From the NCBI GenBank assembly GCA_029215795.1, contig JARDYH010000001.1, positions 9,604,001 to 9,668,000 on the forward strand: DNA of 64,000 nucleotides, in the 5' to 3' direction. This document shows, piece by piece, positions 9,575 to 19,799 of the stretch. The translations under genes and the position numbers were made by a program. The notes below the pieces were generated by a model that was given only the letters and a program-made list of their open reading frames with translations, did no database searches and was not told the origin of the DNA. Every line of letters starts with the position of its first letter. Position 1 is the first letter of the stretch. The stretch comes from Anniella stebbinsi (lineage: Eukaryota; Chordata; Lepidosauria; Squamata; Anniellidae).

Positions 9575-9980
9575 GCAGAGATTTAAAATACTGATTCAAA
9601 ACAGCAAAGTTAAAAGGCTAAGATGCTAAACTGAGAAAGGGTAGTGTGTAGCATCTCCCGGATATCACCCATTAAAAATGAGCTGGAGTTCAACATGCGG
9701 AATGCCTTTGTAGTCTTCAAAGGCAGACATGGAGGTTTCTGGGTAGGCATTTATATGTAGAAAGCTAATATGCAACGTGAGCCATTGCAGGCCCAGCTGG
9801 AATGGGGGAGAATTTTGTTCAGTTTGTCTGTTTGGTTGTGTTCAGTTTTGTGAATTTTCCAATTTTCCAAATGTCTTTATACATGTGGTGGGAAAGAGCT
9901 TGAGAATAAAAAAGAAAAAAGAGAAAAGAATGGCGGGGGGGGGGGGAGAAAGCATCACGGACAGACTTGGCTTTGAGTGC
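9575..9980. other. unassigned
   Basis: No repeat or gene identified with confidence; 9575-9700 may be degraded L2 sequence. A G run lies at 9935-9946. Confidence 0.3.
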
Positions 9981-9986
9981 TTAGCT

Positions 9987-10115
9987 CAGGGGTGCTGAAG
10001 CTCTAGGAGCCAAATTCCATTTCAGAGACACTCTTGCAGCCACCTTCCTGTGGTGGGAGTGGCTAAATGCAGAAAAGGAGGAGCCAGAACCACCCAAAAC
10101 ATCATGTATTTTAGC
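9987..10115. mobile_element. hAT-like fragment, end CAGGGGTGCTGAAGC
   Basis: Left terminus CAGGGGTGCTGAAGCTC at 9987, then 'caaattccatttcagaga', the complement of the 'tctctgtaatggaattt' block at 8628-8643, and 'tttagcttaag' near 10110. It therefore represents the family at 8286-8688 in the opposite orientation, shortened. Confidence 0.55.
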
Positions 10116-10217
10116 TTAAGAGGGCAATCCCATAGTCCTTGGGTGAGCATCCAAGGGACCATAGGAGGGCTCTGAAAAGCCCTTTCATGGAAACACCCTT
10201 TCAAGTTCATCAGATAA

Positions 10218-10220
<3 letters not shown>

Positions 10221-10291
<71 letters not shown>

Positions 10292-10292
10292 A
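10221..10292. repeat. compound microsatellite (AT)n(AC)n
   Basis: A pure AT dinucleotide tract from about 10221 to 10254 switches to an AC tract from about 10255 to 10286 with a small imperfect end. An alternating purine-pyrimidine run of this length is prone to cruciform or Z-DNA formation and to length polymorphism. Confidence 0.95.
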
Positions 10293-10549
10293 GAGTATTG
10301 GAGCAAAGAGGAAAAAGTGACATTAAGATAAGCAATCACTAATAAACATCTTTAGGTCTGACAGGCAAAAGGGTCTATTACTTTGTGTTCATGCCACAAA
10401 TGGACTTTAAAGGTTAATTAAGAAACAGGAAGTGCTTTGAACTTGCATTGAGCTTGATAGGAATGGTAAAGGTGTATGCTAAATGAGTAGGTTATTATAC
10501 TGTTGAGGCCTGGAAGTATCTGATTTTTTGCATGGGTCATTAAGTCCTT

Positions 10550-11073
10550 TTCCAGCTTCATTGGCTGCCGATCCAAGTCCGGGCCCAATTCAAAGTGCTG
10601 GTACTAACATTTAAAGCCCTAAACGGCTTGGGGTCAGGTTATCTGAAGGAACACCTCCTCCCATATGTACCTGCCCAGACCCTAAGATCATCTACAGGGC
10701 TCCTTCTCCGTGAGCCCCTGCCAAAGGAAGTGAGGCAGGTGGCCACTAGGAGGAGGGCCTTCTCTGCTGTGGCACCCCAGCTGTGGAATGAGCTCCCCAG
10801 AGAGGTTCGCCTGGCGGCTACTGTGCACTCCTTTCATCGCCAGGTGAAGACCTTTTTATTCTCCCAGCATTTTAACAGTTATATTAACTCAATTTTAACC
10901 TTTGCTGTTTTAAATTTGTATTTTAATCTGTATTAATCTCTGCTGCTTGGTTTTATCCTGGTTGTGTTCTTGTATGTTATTTTGTGTTTTCAGATTGTGG
11001 TTTGTTTTATATTTCTTAAAATGATTTCATGGTTTTAATTTTTGTGAACTGCCCGGAGAGCTTGTATAAAATG

Positions 11074-11108
<35 letters not shown>
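10550..11108 (+). pseudogene. L2 LINE 3' end with ORF2 C-terminus
   Basis: A 113-codon frame at 10595-10936 encodes the C-terminal end of L2-type ORF2, which in an intact element follows the reverse transcriptase domain. Recognisable pieces are FKALNGLGSGYL, LREPLPKEVR, RRAFSAVAPQLWNELP and FHRQVKTFLF. Just upstream, another stretch reads LHWLPIQVRAQFK. The frame is intact in this part, so the copy is fairly young, but it lacks the endonuclease and catalytic domains. The 3' end 'gaactgcccggagagctt' is followed by a pure (CAAT)n tail (11074-11108) instead of the usual aaat tail. Confidence 0.9.
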
Positions 11109-11109
<1 letters not shown>

Positions 11110-11149
11110 CAAAGCTGTAGGTCATTTTCCAATTTCCCTCTGTTGGAGG

Positions 11150-11390
11150 GCAGAACTATGTGGGCCACCTCAGGTGTGGTGTGAGCCTGCCACCTCAGGT
11201 GTGGTGGAGGATACTTTCCCACAACTAGTAAGATTCAACATCTGCTGCCTGAGAGAGTCACCTCACTCTGCCTAATGGTAGGGCTGGCCCTGATTAGTAC
11301 TGCCTTACTAGATTAGTCTAAGGGTCCATGAGCCTGGAATGTGCGCCTCATTCTGCTTAACAGTAGGGCTGGCCCTAGCTAAAAGGAAGT
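11150..11390. mobile_element. transposon fragment with a short tandem duplication
   Basis: Holds 'tgcctaatggtagggctggccctg', shared with 39080-39115 and with the GGCCGGCCCTG-type hAT termini. A 25-bp period duplicates 'gccacctcaggtgtggtg' at 11164-11181 and 11189-11206. Borders unclear. Confidence 0.4.
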
Positions 11391-11689
11391 CTGTGCTGTT
11401 GCTTCCTCTCTGGATAACATTTACACATGAAAGAGTGAAAGGTGTACCTGTACCGACGGCTTGGTCACTGGGGTGCAGCAATTTATCATATCAGGGTAGG
11501 GAGAAAATGACAAGTTCAGAAATGAGTCTGTCCATCTCTGGGTGTTTCCCATCAACCCATATGAAATCTGTAGCAGTTCCAAGTCACCAAAGGGAGGGAA
11601 CAGTTCCTGCTCAGAGAGAGGTAATTATTCACATTGACCTTCAAAAGGGATTTTTGGCAAGTTTATAGTTTATTTTGAAAAAAAAGTTA

Positions 11690-11692
<3 letters not shown>

Positions 11693-11731
<39 letters not shown>
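11693..11731. repeat. (GA)n microsatellite
   Basis: Pure GA dinucleotides over about 39 bp. Confidence 0.95.
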
Positions 11732-11733
<2 letters not shown>

Positions 11734-11734
11734 A

Positions 11735-13130
11735 AAAGGGTTTTGTACCTCATTCTGCAAAAGGCCATCACAGCAGAGCTGTTTGGAGAGAGGGCACTGC
11801 CAGACTGAGAAACCTGTCATAGCTATCCTGACAGTACAGTGAAATATAGCCTGCATTGCTCCAGAGAGTGTTTTCATCCTCATGTTTTTTAGAAAATGCT
11901 TTCCTTGCAAATATCGTGTATGCTGGGGGTTGGGGGGAGGTTTGAATCTTACCATGGAAGGAATTTAATTTACTTTGTGTCAGAAGGTTGACGTGTCACA
12001 GAAGAAATTGGTGCATTGGGGGTACTAGGTGGAGGAAAGGTTATTTATCACGTCTTCTAATTTGTATTCCCCTGTCGTGGGAAAAACGGTGTTTGAAAGT
12101 AACGTGACAGAGGGAGCTTTTTGTCCGGAAAGCAACAGTCTGTACTAGAGCTGCATGATCGCTCTCCATGGTCCTGAAACCGAACCCTGTCTGGTACCTA
12201 TAACACTGGCCGTGATCTTGAACCTGCTTTGTCCTAGGCCTGCTCTCATTGGCTGCCTCATGTCAGGCACCCTCCCCTGAGTTGTTGCCTAGAGTAGATG
12301 ATGGACTTCATAATCGAACAGGATAACATCTAGCTTGCTGCCCCCACTCTGCAGACTTTATGCCATGAAAGAAATTCTATGTATTTCCACCAATGCTTTT
12401 GCTAAGTCAGGGTAGCTGAGGACTACGTCGGCCTAAGATAATGAGCACTTGAGGTAGGAAATCCAAATGGTGCCTCTTTTTCTGGCAACTAATTAACTAG
12501 CCTCCCAATTTACCAATTAACCAGTTAACTAGCACACTGGCAATCCCCCCCACGGCCCAAGCAGTTTGGTTGTCTCAGTTTGTGACCTCAACCACCTCAT
12601 TCTACTGTTATATTATTTATTTGAAAGTGTATGTCTTCCTTCCTTCCTTCCTTCCTTCTTTCCTTCCTTTTAGTCTTTGTATTTTTAAAAGAACTGTGTG
12701 GATAGTGTCATTTTATAGTTTAGTCACTAGGTGGCACTGGATGTAGTTGTATCTGAGTGGAGCGGGGAGGTTCCTCTTTCTGTTTTTGTTCTTGTTTAAG
12801 GCAGACAACAATATTTTAGTCTAGCATCCTGACTAGTGTGTATCCTCCCAGCTTACCATGACAACACAGCAAGGCAGCTGACAACATATCATTCAAACCA
12901 CACATCGATCTTAAACAAACAAAAAACTAAAACCAATTTGGGGCGGGTGGAAGAAAATTCTTGAAGCATCATCAGCAACAAGGAACTAGCAGGAGCCATA
13001 AAATCCATATCAGTTCGCTAAAATGCAAAACACGTAGAGCCGAGGGCAAATATGAAATAAAAATCCAAGTTTCAATTTTGCTCACAAGCTACTTGAAAGA
13101 GCCACAATTTAGCCTAGTCCCTAACCCCAT
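11735..13130. other. unassigned DNA with (TTCC)n
   Basis: No gene or repeat family identified. A (CTTC)n tract with one interruption lies at 12634-12670. The rest looks unique. Confidence 0.35.
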
Positions 13131-13177
13131 ATAATATAGTTGGAATTGATGGACTTCCCTGATTCATCTCACTCATG

Positions 13178-13180
<3 letters not shown>

Positions 13181-13240
<60 letters not shown>
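13181..13240. repeat. compound microsatellite (TC)n(AC)n
   Basis: TC dinucleotides from about 13181 to 13210 are followed without interruption by CA dinucleotides to 13240. Confidence 0.95.
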
Positions 13241-13243
<3 letters not shown>

Positions 13244-13384
13244 GTATTTGCTTTTATTTTGTATACTCCATTTTTATTGCAATTGTTCTTATCCAATGCG
13301 GGAGGCACGCCTTGTGAAGGCATTGTCTTAAAAGGCTAGACATCAATGATTTATACAAAAAAGAAACAAAGAAATATAGTTTAT

Positions 13385-13600
13385 GGGGCTGGTGCCACAA
13401 TTCAAAAGGCCCCGCTCCTGATAGATGTCTGCAGAGGCACCCAGGGCAAAGCCTCTGAAGTTGAATGGAATGCTTAGGCAACAGATATGGGAGAAGGAGG
13501 CAGCGCTTCAGGGACCCAAGTCCCAAGACATTTAGGGCTTTATAGGTTCAATCCAGCACCTTGAATTGATACCAGAAACAAGCAGGTAGACATATGACCC
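13385..13600 (-). mobile_element. L2-like LINE remnant
   Basis: Plus strand 'ttcaaaaggccccgctcctgat' and 'gggctttataggttcaatccagcaccttgaattg' parallel the L2 complement at 58.45-58.64 kb ('aggctttataggttaaaaccagcacattgaatcg'). Degraded, no open frame. Confidence 0.6.
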
Positions 13601-13604
13601 AGAT

Positions 13605-14245
13605 GTTAAGACAATTGCACACAAACTTTCCTTTCATTCTATTATAGTTAGTCTTTAAAATTCAGAAAGAAATTGGAATGAAAGAATGATTGCTTCCAGT
13701 TTCTGAAGGAATAAACTATGTAAAATATTGTCCTTGGGGCAGAAGATTTGCCTGGATTGTGTAACGAAGCAATCAACCTTCAGTTGGCAGCTTTGAATCA
13801 CGGCCGTGTTTTGGTTTTCATCTCTCTTCCTCCTGTCCTTGGTTTTATTTGACAGCCATGTTCTCCCAAGCCAAACTCCATCTTTAACATGTATTTATAG
13901 CACATTCCGTTTGGGGCTCTTTATAATAAAGAAGCATTAGGATTATGTCACTGAAAGGGCGCTGGCAAGAAAAGGGTAGGGATGGGGGCAAACTTGAAAA
14001 CAAATTGAGTGAATCCCACCCCCTCTCTCATGCTCTTGCAGTTTGTCCATATTTTCCACCCTCCTTTCCTCTGTATGGTTCAATTTCCCTTTCATACATC
14101 CCATTTCCTCTCCCCTGTGCACACATTCTGGCACCTCTGGCCTGCCTTTTATGGGGGACGATGGACAGAGCAAGCACAGCAGATCCTAAGACAGGGCAGG
14201 GTACAAGAAGAACTGAATTATTCCAGTTGTATAAATTACACAACT
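13605..14245. other. unassigned
   Basis: No repeat or exon recognised. Open frames here overlap each other on both strands and show no domain. Confidence 0.3.
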
Positions 14246-14247
14246 TG

Positions 14248-14860
14248 TAGGGTGACCCTATGGAAAAGAGGACAGGGCTCCTGTATCTTTTACAGTTGTA
14301 TAGAAAAGGGAATTTCAGCCAGGGCCGTGCAGAGGGGGGGGGCAGTGGGGCCAGTTGGCCCGGGGCCCACGATTTTGAGGGAGCACTCTGACAAGGAGGT
14401 CCCCCCTAGCTGACGCTACTGCTTCCGTAGCGTCAGCGGCCCATCGAGAAGCGACGAGCCTGCCTTGCGGAAATAGCGCAGAAGCCGTCCGTCGGGAATA
14501 CCACAGTCAGACTACAAGCTCCAGAGGGCCATATGCCGCTTGCGGGGCGAAGATATATGTGCCTTGAGGTTTTGTAGAACAGGTTTAATATGAAGATGTT
14601 ATGTAGAATGGACATGTTGGTGGGCATGCCCTCTTGGGGCGGCCATGTTGTCCTCCTTTTTTGAAATGGGGGGCGCACACTTCCCATCTGGCCTGGGCAT
14701 AGTACCAGCTCTGCAAGGCCCTGATTTCAGCAGGTGTCACTGTTAGGCAAGCAGCACCTGGTGAAATTCCCTCTTCATCACAACAGTTCAAGCTGCAGGC
14801 GCCCTGCCCTCTTTTGTACCTGGACATGTCAGGCAGAGCTCCTGCAGCTTTAACTATGGG
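14248..14860. mobile_element. foldback MITE (TAGGGTGACC family) interrupted by another transposon
   Basis: The left part 14248-14319 starts tagggtgaccctatgg and reaches 'aagggaatttcagc'. The continuation (aggtgtcactg ... cacctggtgaaattccctcttcatcacaacag) resumes at 14732 after a 404-bp insert. The right terminus is lost: after 'aactatgggtgcgg' the sequence leaves the family. It is the same family as 4810-5795 and 40048-40333. Confidence 0.85.
14320..14723. mobile_element. hAT-like transposon, 404 bp, perfect TSD
   Basis: Termini CAGGGCCGTGCAGAGG and CTCTGCAAGGCCCTG form inverted repeats of about 15 bp with one mismatch. The octamer atttcagc occurs on both sides (14312-14319 and 14724-14731), a perfect 8-bp target duplication that also restores the interrupted MITE sequence. 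The interior has a G run, a hairpin 'ctgacgctac'/'gtagcgtcag' (14411-14437) and no transposase frame. Confidence 0.92.
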
Positions 14861-14864
14861 TGCG

Positions 14865-15050
14865 GCCAAAGGCAAAAAAGGGGCAGGGTCAAAAATACAA
14901 AAAAATACCACATAGTTTAGGTTAAATCTCTTACTGCTAGTAACTAAGTCTTAGGAGAAACAGTTCAACGTTTCAGAACGAGGAGAGAAATGCGCAAAAG
15001 CCAAGAAGCTACACAATGGGTGGGTGGTTGAGTGAAAGGGAGGGGCAGAG
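14865..15050. other. unassigned, weak similarity to 59620-59830
   Basis: Blocks such as 'taaatctcttactgctagtaactaagtcttagg' and 'gtttcagaacg' loosely resemble 'taaagcccttactggcggtaagtaagcctt' and 'ccttttagaattg' near 59750-59800. Possibly another dispersed family. Confidence 0.3.
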
Positions 15051-15054
15051 GAAG

Positions 15055-15145
15055 GTGGCGTTGCCACAATCCTATCCATGTTGAGACAGAAAAAAGCCCT
15101 GCAACTCCCAGCATTCCCCATGCATAGGATTGCACCCTAAATGTA
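15055..15145. repeat. short 'gtgcaatcctatgcatg' repeat
   Basis: Inverted ends 'cacaatcctatccatgt' and 'atgcataggattgcacc' enclose 'gagacagaaaaaagccctg ... ctcccagcattcc'. It belongs with 19089-19215, and more loosely with 19695-19790, 28845-28905, 41820-41925 and 51028-51260. Probably a tiny non-autonomous DNA element. Confidence 0.6.
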
Positions 15146-15149
15146 TTTC

Positions 15150-15700
15150 AACTCCCGGTAGCCGTCCTTCCGTAATCTACTGAAATAAGTTCCTAAACTT
15201 TGAGAGATCACTCCAGATCTCAGTGCCAAAGTGGGAGGCATTGTATATTCTGCCTCTTTGTTATTGCTGGGTGACAATGCTGCCGTTACGCTCTGTGACC
15301 TTCACCCATCAAGCCCGTTTGGAAGTACTCTGTTATTGGACTCCCATCTTCCTTCTCATCTGTTGTATTTTCATCTCCGAGAATCAGTACCGGAGAAAAT
15401 GGCATGATTTTTCTAACTCCTCCGTTCTCTCTGGAAAAGGCATCCTACGGGACGTTTGCCAGATTGGATTTTCTATTCCCATTGCAGAACTCCGTAGTTA
15501 ATAAATGTGATTAGAATAACAGTGGGAGATTGACTGTCCTGTCAAATTTTAATAAACGTATTATGTCTCCGCTGGCAAGTTACAGCAGCGGTTTTACGCG
15601 CGTGCCGCTGTTACGGCTGTCACCATTGCTGTTGAAAAACACAGTATTTTAAAAATAACCCATGCAAAGAGTTGAGGATTCCCCCATCCTCTCCCGCTAT
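15150..15700. other. unique DNA, candidate conserved element 15480-15650
   Basis: No repeat detected. The part 15480-15650 has AT-rich words (taataaatgtgattagaa, attttaataaacg) next to an unusually CpG-rich 'ttttacgcgcgtgccgctgttacggctg'. Retained CpG in AT-rich surroundings suggests constraint or a recent sequence, but this is only inference. Confidence 0.35.
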
Positions 15701-16125
15701 ATCAAAAGCCCTGCTGGATTAGACCAAGAGTCCATCTAGTCCAGCACTGTGTGCAGGACATAGTGTAACAGCGCCCTCCCACCCATGTTCCCCAGCAACT
15801 GGGGTAAATAGGCTTACTACCTCTGATCCTGGAGGCAGCATAGAGCCATCAGGACCATCAGAGAGCTTTGGCTATTGGGTGGTATAGAAATGCAATAAAT
15901 AAATAAATAAATAAATAAATAAATGCCATTGATAGCCATCACTACATCTTGTAGCAACGAATTCCATGCTTTAACTCTGCACCGCGTGAAGAAGTCCTTC
16001 TTTTTATCTGTCCTGAATCTCCCACCAATCAGTTTCATGGGATGTGACCCCTTTGGGTTCTAGTATTATGGGAGAGGGAGAAAAATGTCTCCTTATCCAC
16101 ATTCTACAAACCATGCATTATTTTG
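15700..16125 (-). pseudogene. CR1-type LINE 3' end, split by an L2 tail
   Basis: On the minus strand 15926-16038 translates as FRTDKKKDFFT..., AWNSLLQDVVMA, the C-terminal end of a CR1-type ORF2. The part 15700-15851 is its 3' untranslated end (complement of ctggaggcag ... gggaacatgggtgggagg ... ctggactagatgg). The two halves are separated by a foreign L2 3' end (15852-15925). Related copies at 28905, 29569, 43350, 50850 and 51511. Confidence 0.85.
15852..15925 (+). mobile_element. L2 3' tail inserted in CR1
   Basis: 'gagagctttggctattgggtggtatagaaatgc' followed by a pure aataaata tail (about 15894-15923) is a very short L2 3' end in plus orientation. It interrupts the CR1 copy between 'catcaggac' and 'gccattgatagcc', which are nearly continuous in intact relatives. 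It therefore inserted after the CR1. Confidence 0.85.
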
Positions 16126-16213
16126 TACATGGCATCATTTTGTACATGAGGGGCAATGTTTGTGCGTATGTGGGGGTCTTGAAGCAAGCCTGTGCAGCTG
16201 TCAGAATTGGACA

Positions 16214-16448
16214 CATTGGCTCAATTCGGACGACACGATAGTCAATGGTGGGCTGACTAACCCTAACCCTCACACTAACCCTAGGGGGCACTCCCCACAC
16301 AATGTGGTAATAAATAATGAACTGTGGTGTGGATTAGGATCAGCGCTGAGTTGACTATGGCAGCATTTGGATGACACAATAGTCAAAATAACTGACGATT
16401 GTTTCCCCCACACCGGTTGTTTATTGTGTCGTCCGAATTGAGCCACTG
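16214..16448. mobile_element. MITE, CAGTGGCTCAATTCGG family
   Basis: Terminal inverted repeats of about 30 bp: ttggctcaattcggacgacac at the left, gtgtcgtccgaattgagcc at the right. The right half contains a second palindrome starting 'ggcagcatttggatgacac'. Close copies lie at 26139-26372 and 26407-26640, with distant ones at 37866-38090 and 41249-41615. No clear target duplication here; the terminal repeat may extend outward into ggacaca. Confidence 0.85.
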
Positions 16449-16599
16449 TGTCCGCTCCATCTGAGTGAAGCCATGCCTGCGAGCACCCCAACACATTCTT
16501 CTGAGGAGTAGGTGGGCTGAGAGACAGTATAACTCTGTTCCTCAGCCCACTAATCTCTCCTGGCTTCGAACTGCATGGACCGCAAAGTGATGTGCTGGT

Positions 16600-16850
16600 T
16601 TGGAAGGTCTCCCCCTAGTGGCTGATGATGTTACTGCATGCTCCAACCACCTGGGCACATTTAAATTCATTTAAATTCATTAATGCATTTAAAAAACAAA
16701 AACAAATTGAACCCAAGGTGCACGCCCATAGGGTCCCCTTCGTATTCATACCAAATTTCACAAGCCTAGCTTTCATGATCTTGGTGCTATGGTGCTGATG
16801 GACAGGCAGATAGATGGACACGCACCATTTTATTATTCTTGTTCATATGT
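16600..16850 (-). repeat. possible old retroelement 3' region
   Basis: Text such as 'tcataccaaatttcacaagcctagctttcatgatcttggtg' followed by 'gacaggcagatagatggacacg' resembles dispersed vertebrate repeat sequence of the 'accaaatttcaagcctag' kind. There is no second copy in the window, so assignment is weak. Strand uncertain. Confidence 0.25.
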
Positions 16851-16854
16851 AGAT

Positions 16855-17035
16855 CCTAACTTTCCTCTGAGGAGCTCAAGGTGGCGTACATGGCTCTCCC
16901 TCTTTATTTTATCGTTACAACAACCCTGTGAGGTAGATTATTGTTGAGAGACGGTGACTGGACCAAGGACTCTGGATTTGAACTTGGGAGCCTTGATTTT
17001 ACTCCAGCACCATACCATTACAGTACAGGAAGGGA
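16855..17035 (-). mobile_element. MIR-like tRNA SINE, 3' part
   Basis: Plus strand 'gaggagctcaaggtggcgtacatggctctcc', 'caacaaccctgtgaggtaga' and 'gtgactggaccaagg' is the complement of the tRNA SINE seen in plus orientation at 52598-52805. The tRNA-like head is degraded ('ctggatttgaacttggg' holds the B-box complement). Confidence 0.75.
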
Positions 17036-17039
17036 AGAA

Positions 17040-18370
17040 ATGAGAAAGAAGTGGAGATTTGGAAAATGGAGGAAATGGTGCCTCCCACTTCTATCCCAGT
17101 GCACTTTTGGCAGAAGGCAGCAGAGGGTGTGGAATGGAGACGGACAGAGGCAATTCATACATTTTCCTGTGCTAGAATCATTCTTCAAAAGAGAGAAGCA
17201 GGCTTGCTCAAGACAAACTGCCATATGCTAGCTCAACAAAGAGAAAGAAATCATTTTGGCTTCCACATCTGAAGATCTTCCTTCAATTGAAAGTGTTATT
17301 ATTTCCCTTCCTCGCAAAAGAATGATCTGAACGCAGCAGGAAATGTCGATCAGCAGTATTGTTCCATGCCATGTATCTGCACTACTAAACAATGCAAAAA
17401 TGTTTGGTCATTTTTACTCCCCAAGGAGCTCATTATCCTTGAGCCCAGAAGTGGTCCGAGAGTAGAATCTTAACAGAACGCTGCATTTTCATTTCACTTC
17501 TTCCTTTGCCACAGGCTGAGGAAGACAAAGCCAAGGATGTAGTGGGGAAAACAAGGGTAGAACAGAAGATCAACACATCACAAAGGAAAATAGCAATGTT
17601 TTTGTGCACTTGGAACCCTCTGATTTCACACCAAGGATTGTTGTGTGACCCTCCCCCCCTCCTAGCAATGAGTAAACGAGGACACATTGCAGATGGATCT
17701 TCTCTGTTTGCTTCTCATTGATTGTTCAGAAGCATGGCCTAAACCAGGGCTGTATTAATACAATGCCACTTTGCTTCCTGATTTCTTCCAAACCCCATAG
17801 CGTCGCTGCTGCAAAGCGGAATTGAAAGGGTTACATGGCAGAGGCGAGTTCAGGCTATCCAGCCTGGGAACGATCACAGCATCATCGTCAGTTGGCGGGA
17901 ACGGGAAACCACGGAAACATTTTGTTTCAATGGCGACCCTGCGCAACGTTGAAAGCCTGTAGCAGCGCATCTATGCTGCGATAGTTCATTTATTTTATAT
18001 GTTATCTATTTTAGCTGACCTTGCTTTCATGGCCTGACTTTTACATCATCATGGCAGCCATGATGAGGTTTATCGGGGTTGCTCCTTGTCCCATGCCCTG
18101 CGTTCATGCACCTACCCGGCCTCTGGGCGCGCTCACTTTCTTAACCTGAACCAAAGCCACCACTGACAGATGGAGAAACAACATGGCAACATCAGAGCAA
18201 TTGAAAAAGTCGTGGTAAAACGACACTTCAAAAAAGCACACCTTCGCGGGGAAAAGCCTAATGCGGTTACGAGTTGGCAGCTGCGTCATTTAAACAATGT
18301 GGTGCAACTGCGCAGCCACGACAGGGTATATAGGGCATACAGACAAGCCTACAGGGCTGGGAAGAAGGGA
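17040..18370. other. unassigned, no gene seen
   Basis: No repeat family or exon identified in about 1.3 kb. Short frames on both strands lack domains. 17810-17960 is CpG-richer than its surroundings. Confidence 0.3.
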
Positions 18371-18376
18371 GATATT

Positions 18377-18460
18377 TTGGACTTCAGCTCCCAGCATTCC
18401 TGACCATTGGCCATGCTGGCAGAGGCTTCTGGGACTTGAAGTCCCAAATGTCTGGAAACA
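18377..18460. mobile_element. short inverted-repeat transposon remnant
   Basis: 'ttggacttcagctcccagcattcctg' is mirrored by 'cttctgggacttgaagtcccaaa' across 'accattggccatgctggc'. This resembles the hAT family with 'gactacaactcccatcatcc' (e.g. 29085-29235). Confidence 0.55.
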
Positions 18461-18464
18461 TCCT

Positions 18465-19088
18465 TTCTGCCCACCCTGGGCCTAATCTGCGCTGGCTTCT
18501 GAAGAACAGAATCTGTCTGGCAGGCCATTATTAGGGGTGGGAGAGGGGGAGATGAAAGGAAAGCCATACATTGGAGTTTTGTGTGTCCGTGCATGTGCAT
18601 TTACGCACATGCGCACAAGAGTTAAGAAGCATCTTCTAGACATTTGGGAAGGGTTTCTAGTGGAAGAACTCTAGTGCATGTGCATAGAAACTAAGAAATG
18701 TGTAGGTGGTTTCTCCCCCCCCCCCCCGTTTTCTTTTTAAAAACACATTTCCAAGAGCTCCCTAAATGGCAAAGGAAGGACAAAAGAGGGATATTGTGTT
18801 CCGAGAGACAGAAAAAGAAATGGGAGAGTTGGCGGCTCTGGAGGAGCAGAACAAGAAAACCGCATGACGGCTTTGTTGAAGGCCAAACACAGTTTCCTAT
18901 TTGTGTGGCTGACTGGTGTGCTACGGAGGTGGCGGTGATGTAGTGGCAGACAGACAGAGCAGAAGAATCACGAAGGCTGCCGCTTGAATCTCACCGCTGT
19001 CATGAACTCACTTAGGCGACCTTAGGTAGGCCATTTTCTCTCAGGCTCATTTCCCCCATCTGCAATATGGGAGACAATCAGACTGACT
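18465..19088. other. unassigned
   Basis: No repeat or gene recognised. Contains a C run at 18714-18727. Confidence 0.3.
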
Positions 19089-19215
19089 TAGGGCACAGTC
19101 CTATGCATGTTTAGACAGAAAAAAGTCCTGATTTCCCAGCATGCTCCAGGCAGCCATGCTAGCTGGGGTATGTCGGGAATTTCAGGTTTTTTTTTCTGTC
19201 TAAACTTGCATAAGA
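19089..19215. repeat. short palindromic repeat (gcacagtcctatgcatg)
   Basis: 'ctatgcatgtttagacagaaaaaagtcctg' at the left is mirrored by 'caggtttttttttctgtctaaacttgcat' at the right, around 'ccagcatgctccaggcagccatgctagctgg'. Same family as 15055-15145. Confidence 0.65.
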
Positions 19216-19349
19216 TACTTAAACTTTTAGGCAAGGGGGATAAAGGCCTGGTGTCACATATTTACAGAATGTAAATTGATTTAGACATGGACTCAACCAA
19301 TAGTTTAAAATGAATATGGGAATCAGATTGGGAAATAGAAATAGAGGAT

Positions 19350-19515
19350 GCGCTATGCCTGGCAGATGGTTGTCCAGCTGCCTCTTGAATGCCTTTGGTG
19401 TGGGAGAGCCCATGACCTCCCTAGGTCATTGGTTCCATTGACGTACTGCTCCAACAGTCAGGAAGTTTTTCCTGATGTTCAGCCGGAATCTGGCTTCCTG
19501 TAACTTGAGCCCATT
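19350..19515 (-). mobile_element. CR1 LINE fragment (ORF2 C-terminus)
   Basis: Plus strand 'cagatggttgtccagctgcctcttgaatgcc' through 'gcttcctgtaacttgagccca' is the complement of the CR1 C-terminal coding end. The tail itself is missing and the fragment stops at about 19515, where another repeat starts. Confidence 0.85.
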
Positions 19516-19519
19516 ACAT

Positions 19520-19610
19520 TATGCTGCTTTATCTTTAAACCAGGCTTGGACTGGACAGACCTTCAAATAGAGGATTGTCTTATTGAAAGTAGGTCACATT
19601 GATCGCTGGG
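19520..19610 (-). repeat. dispersed repeat 'cctctgtttgaaggg' family
   Basis: 'tttatctttaaaccaggcttggactggacag' and 'ccttcaaatagaggattgtc' recur at 27243-27325 in the same orientation, and as the complement at 21505-21660 and 32410-32480. Four copies in the window establish a family; class unknown. Confidence 0.65.
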
Positions 19611-19694
19611 CATGTGTAAATTCCTTTGTGTCACTCGTCTGTAATCATGGGCACTACTTTGCTGCAAGGCTGTGAGCGAGACATGCCACCGGAG

Positions 19695-19790
19695 TTTTCA
19701 ATCCTATCCACATTTACCTGCGAGTAAGTCCCATTCAACTCAAGGGGATTTATTTCAGGGTAGACACGTATAAAATTGCACTGTTATAGT
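19695..19790. repeat. short 'caatcctatccac/aattgcactg' repeat
   Basis: Ends 'caatcctatccacattta' and 'gtataaaattgcactg' enclose 'gcgagtaagtcccattcaactcaagg', shared with 28850-28905, 41860-41915 and 51040-51110. Confidence 0.6.
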
Positions 19791-19799
19791 TTCAGATGG

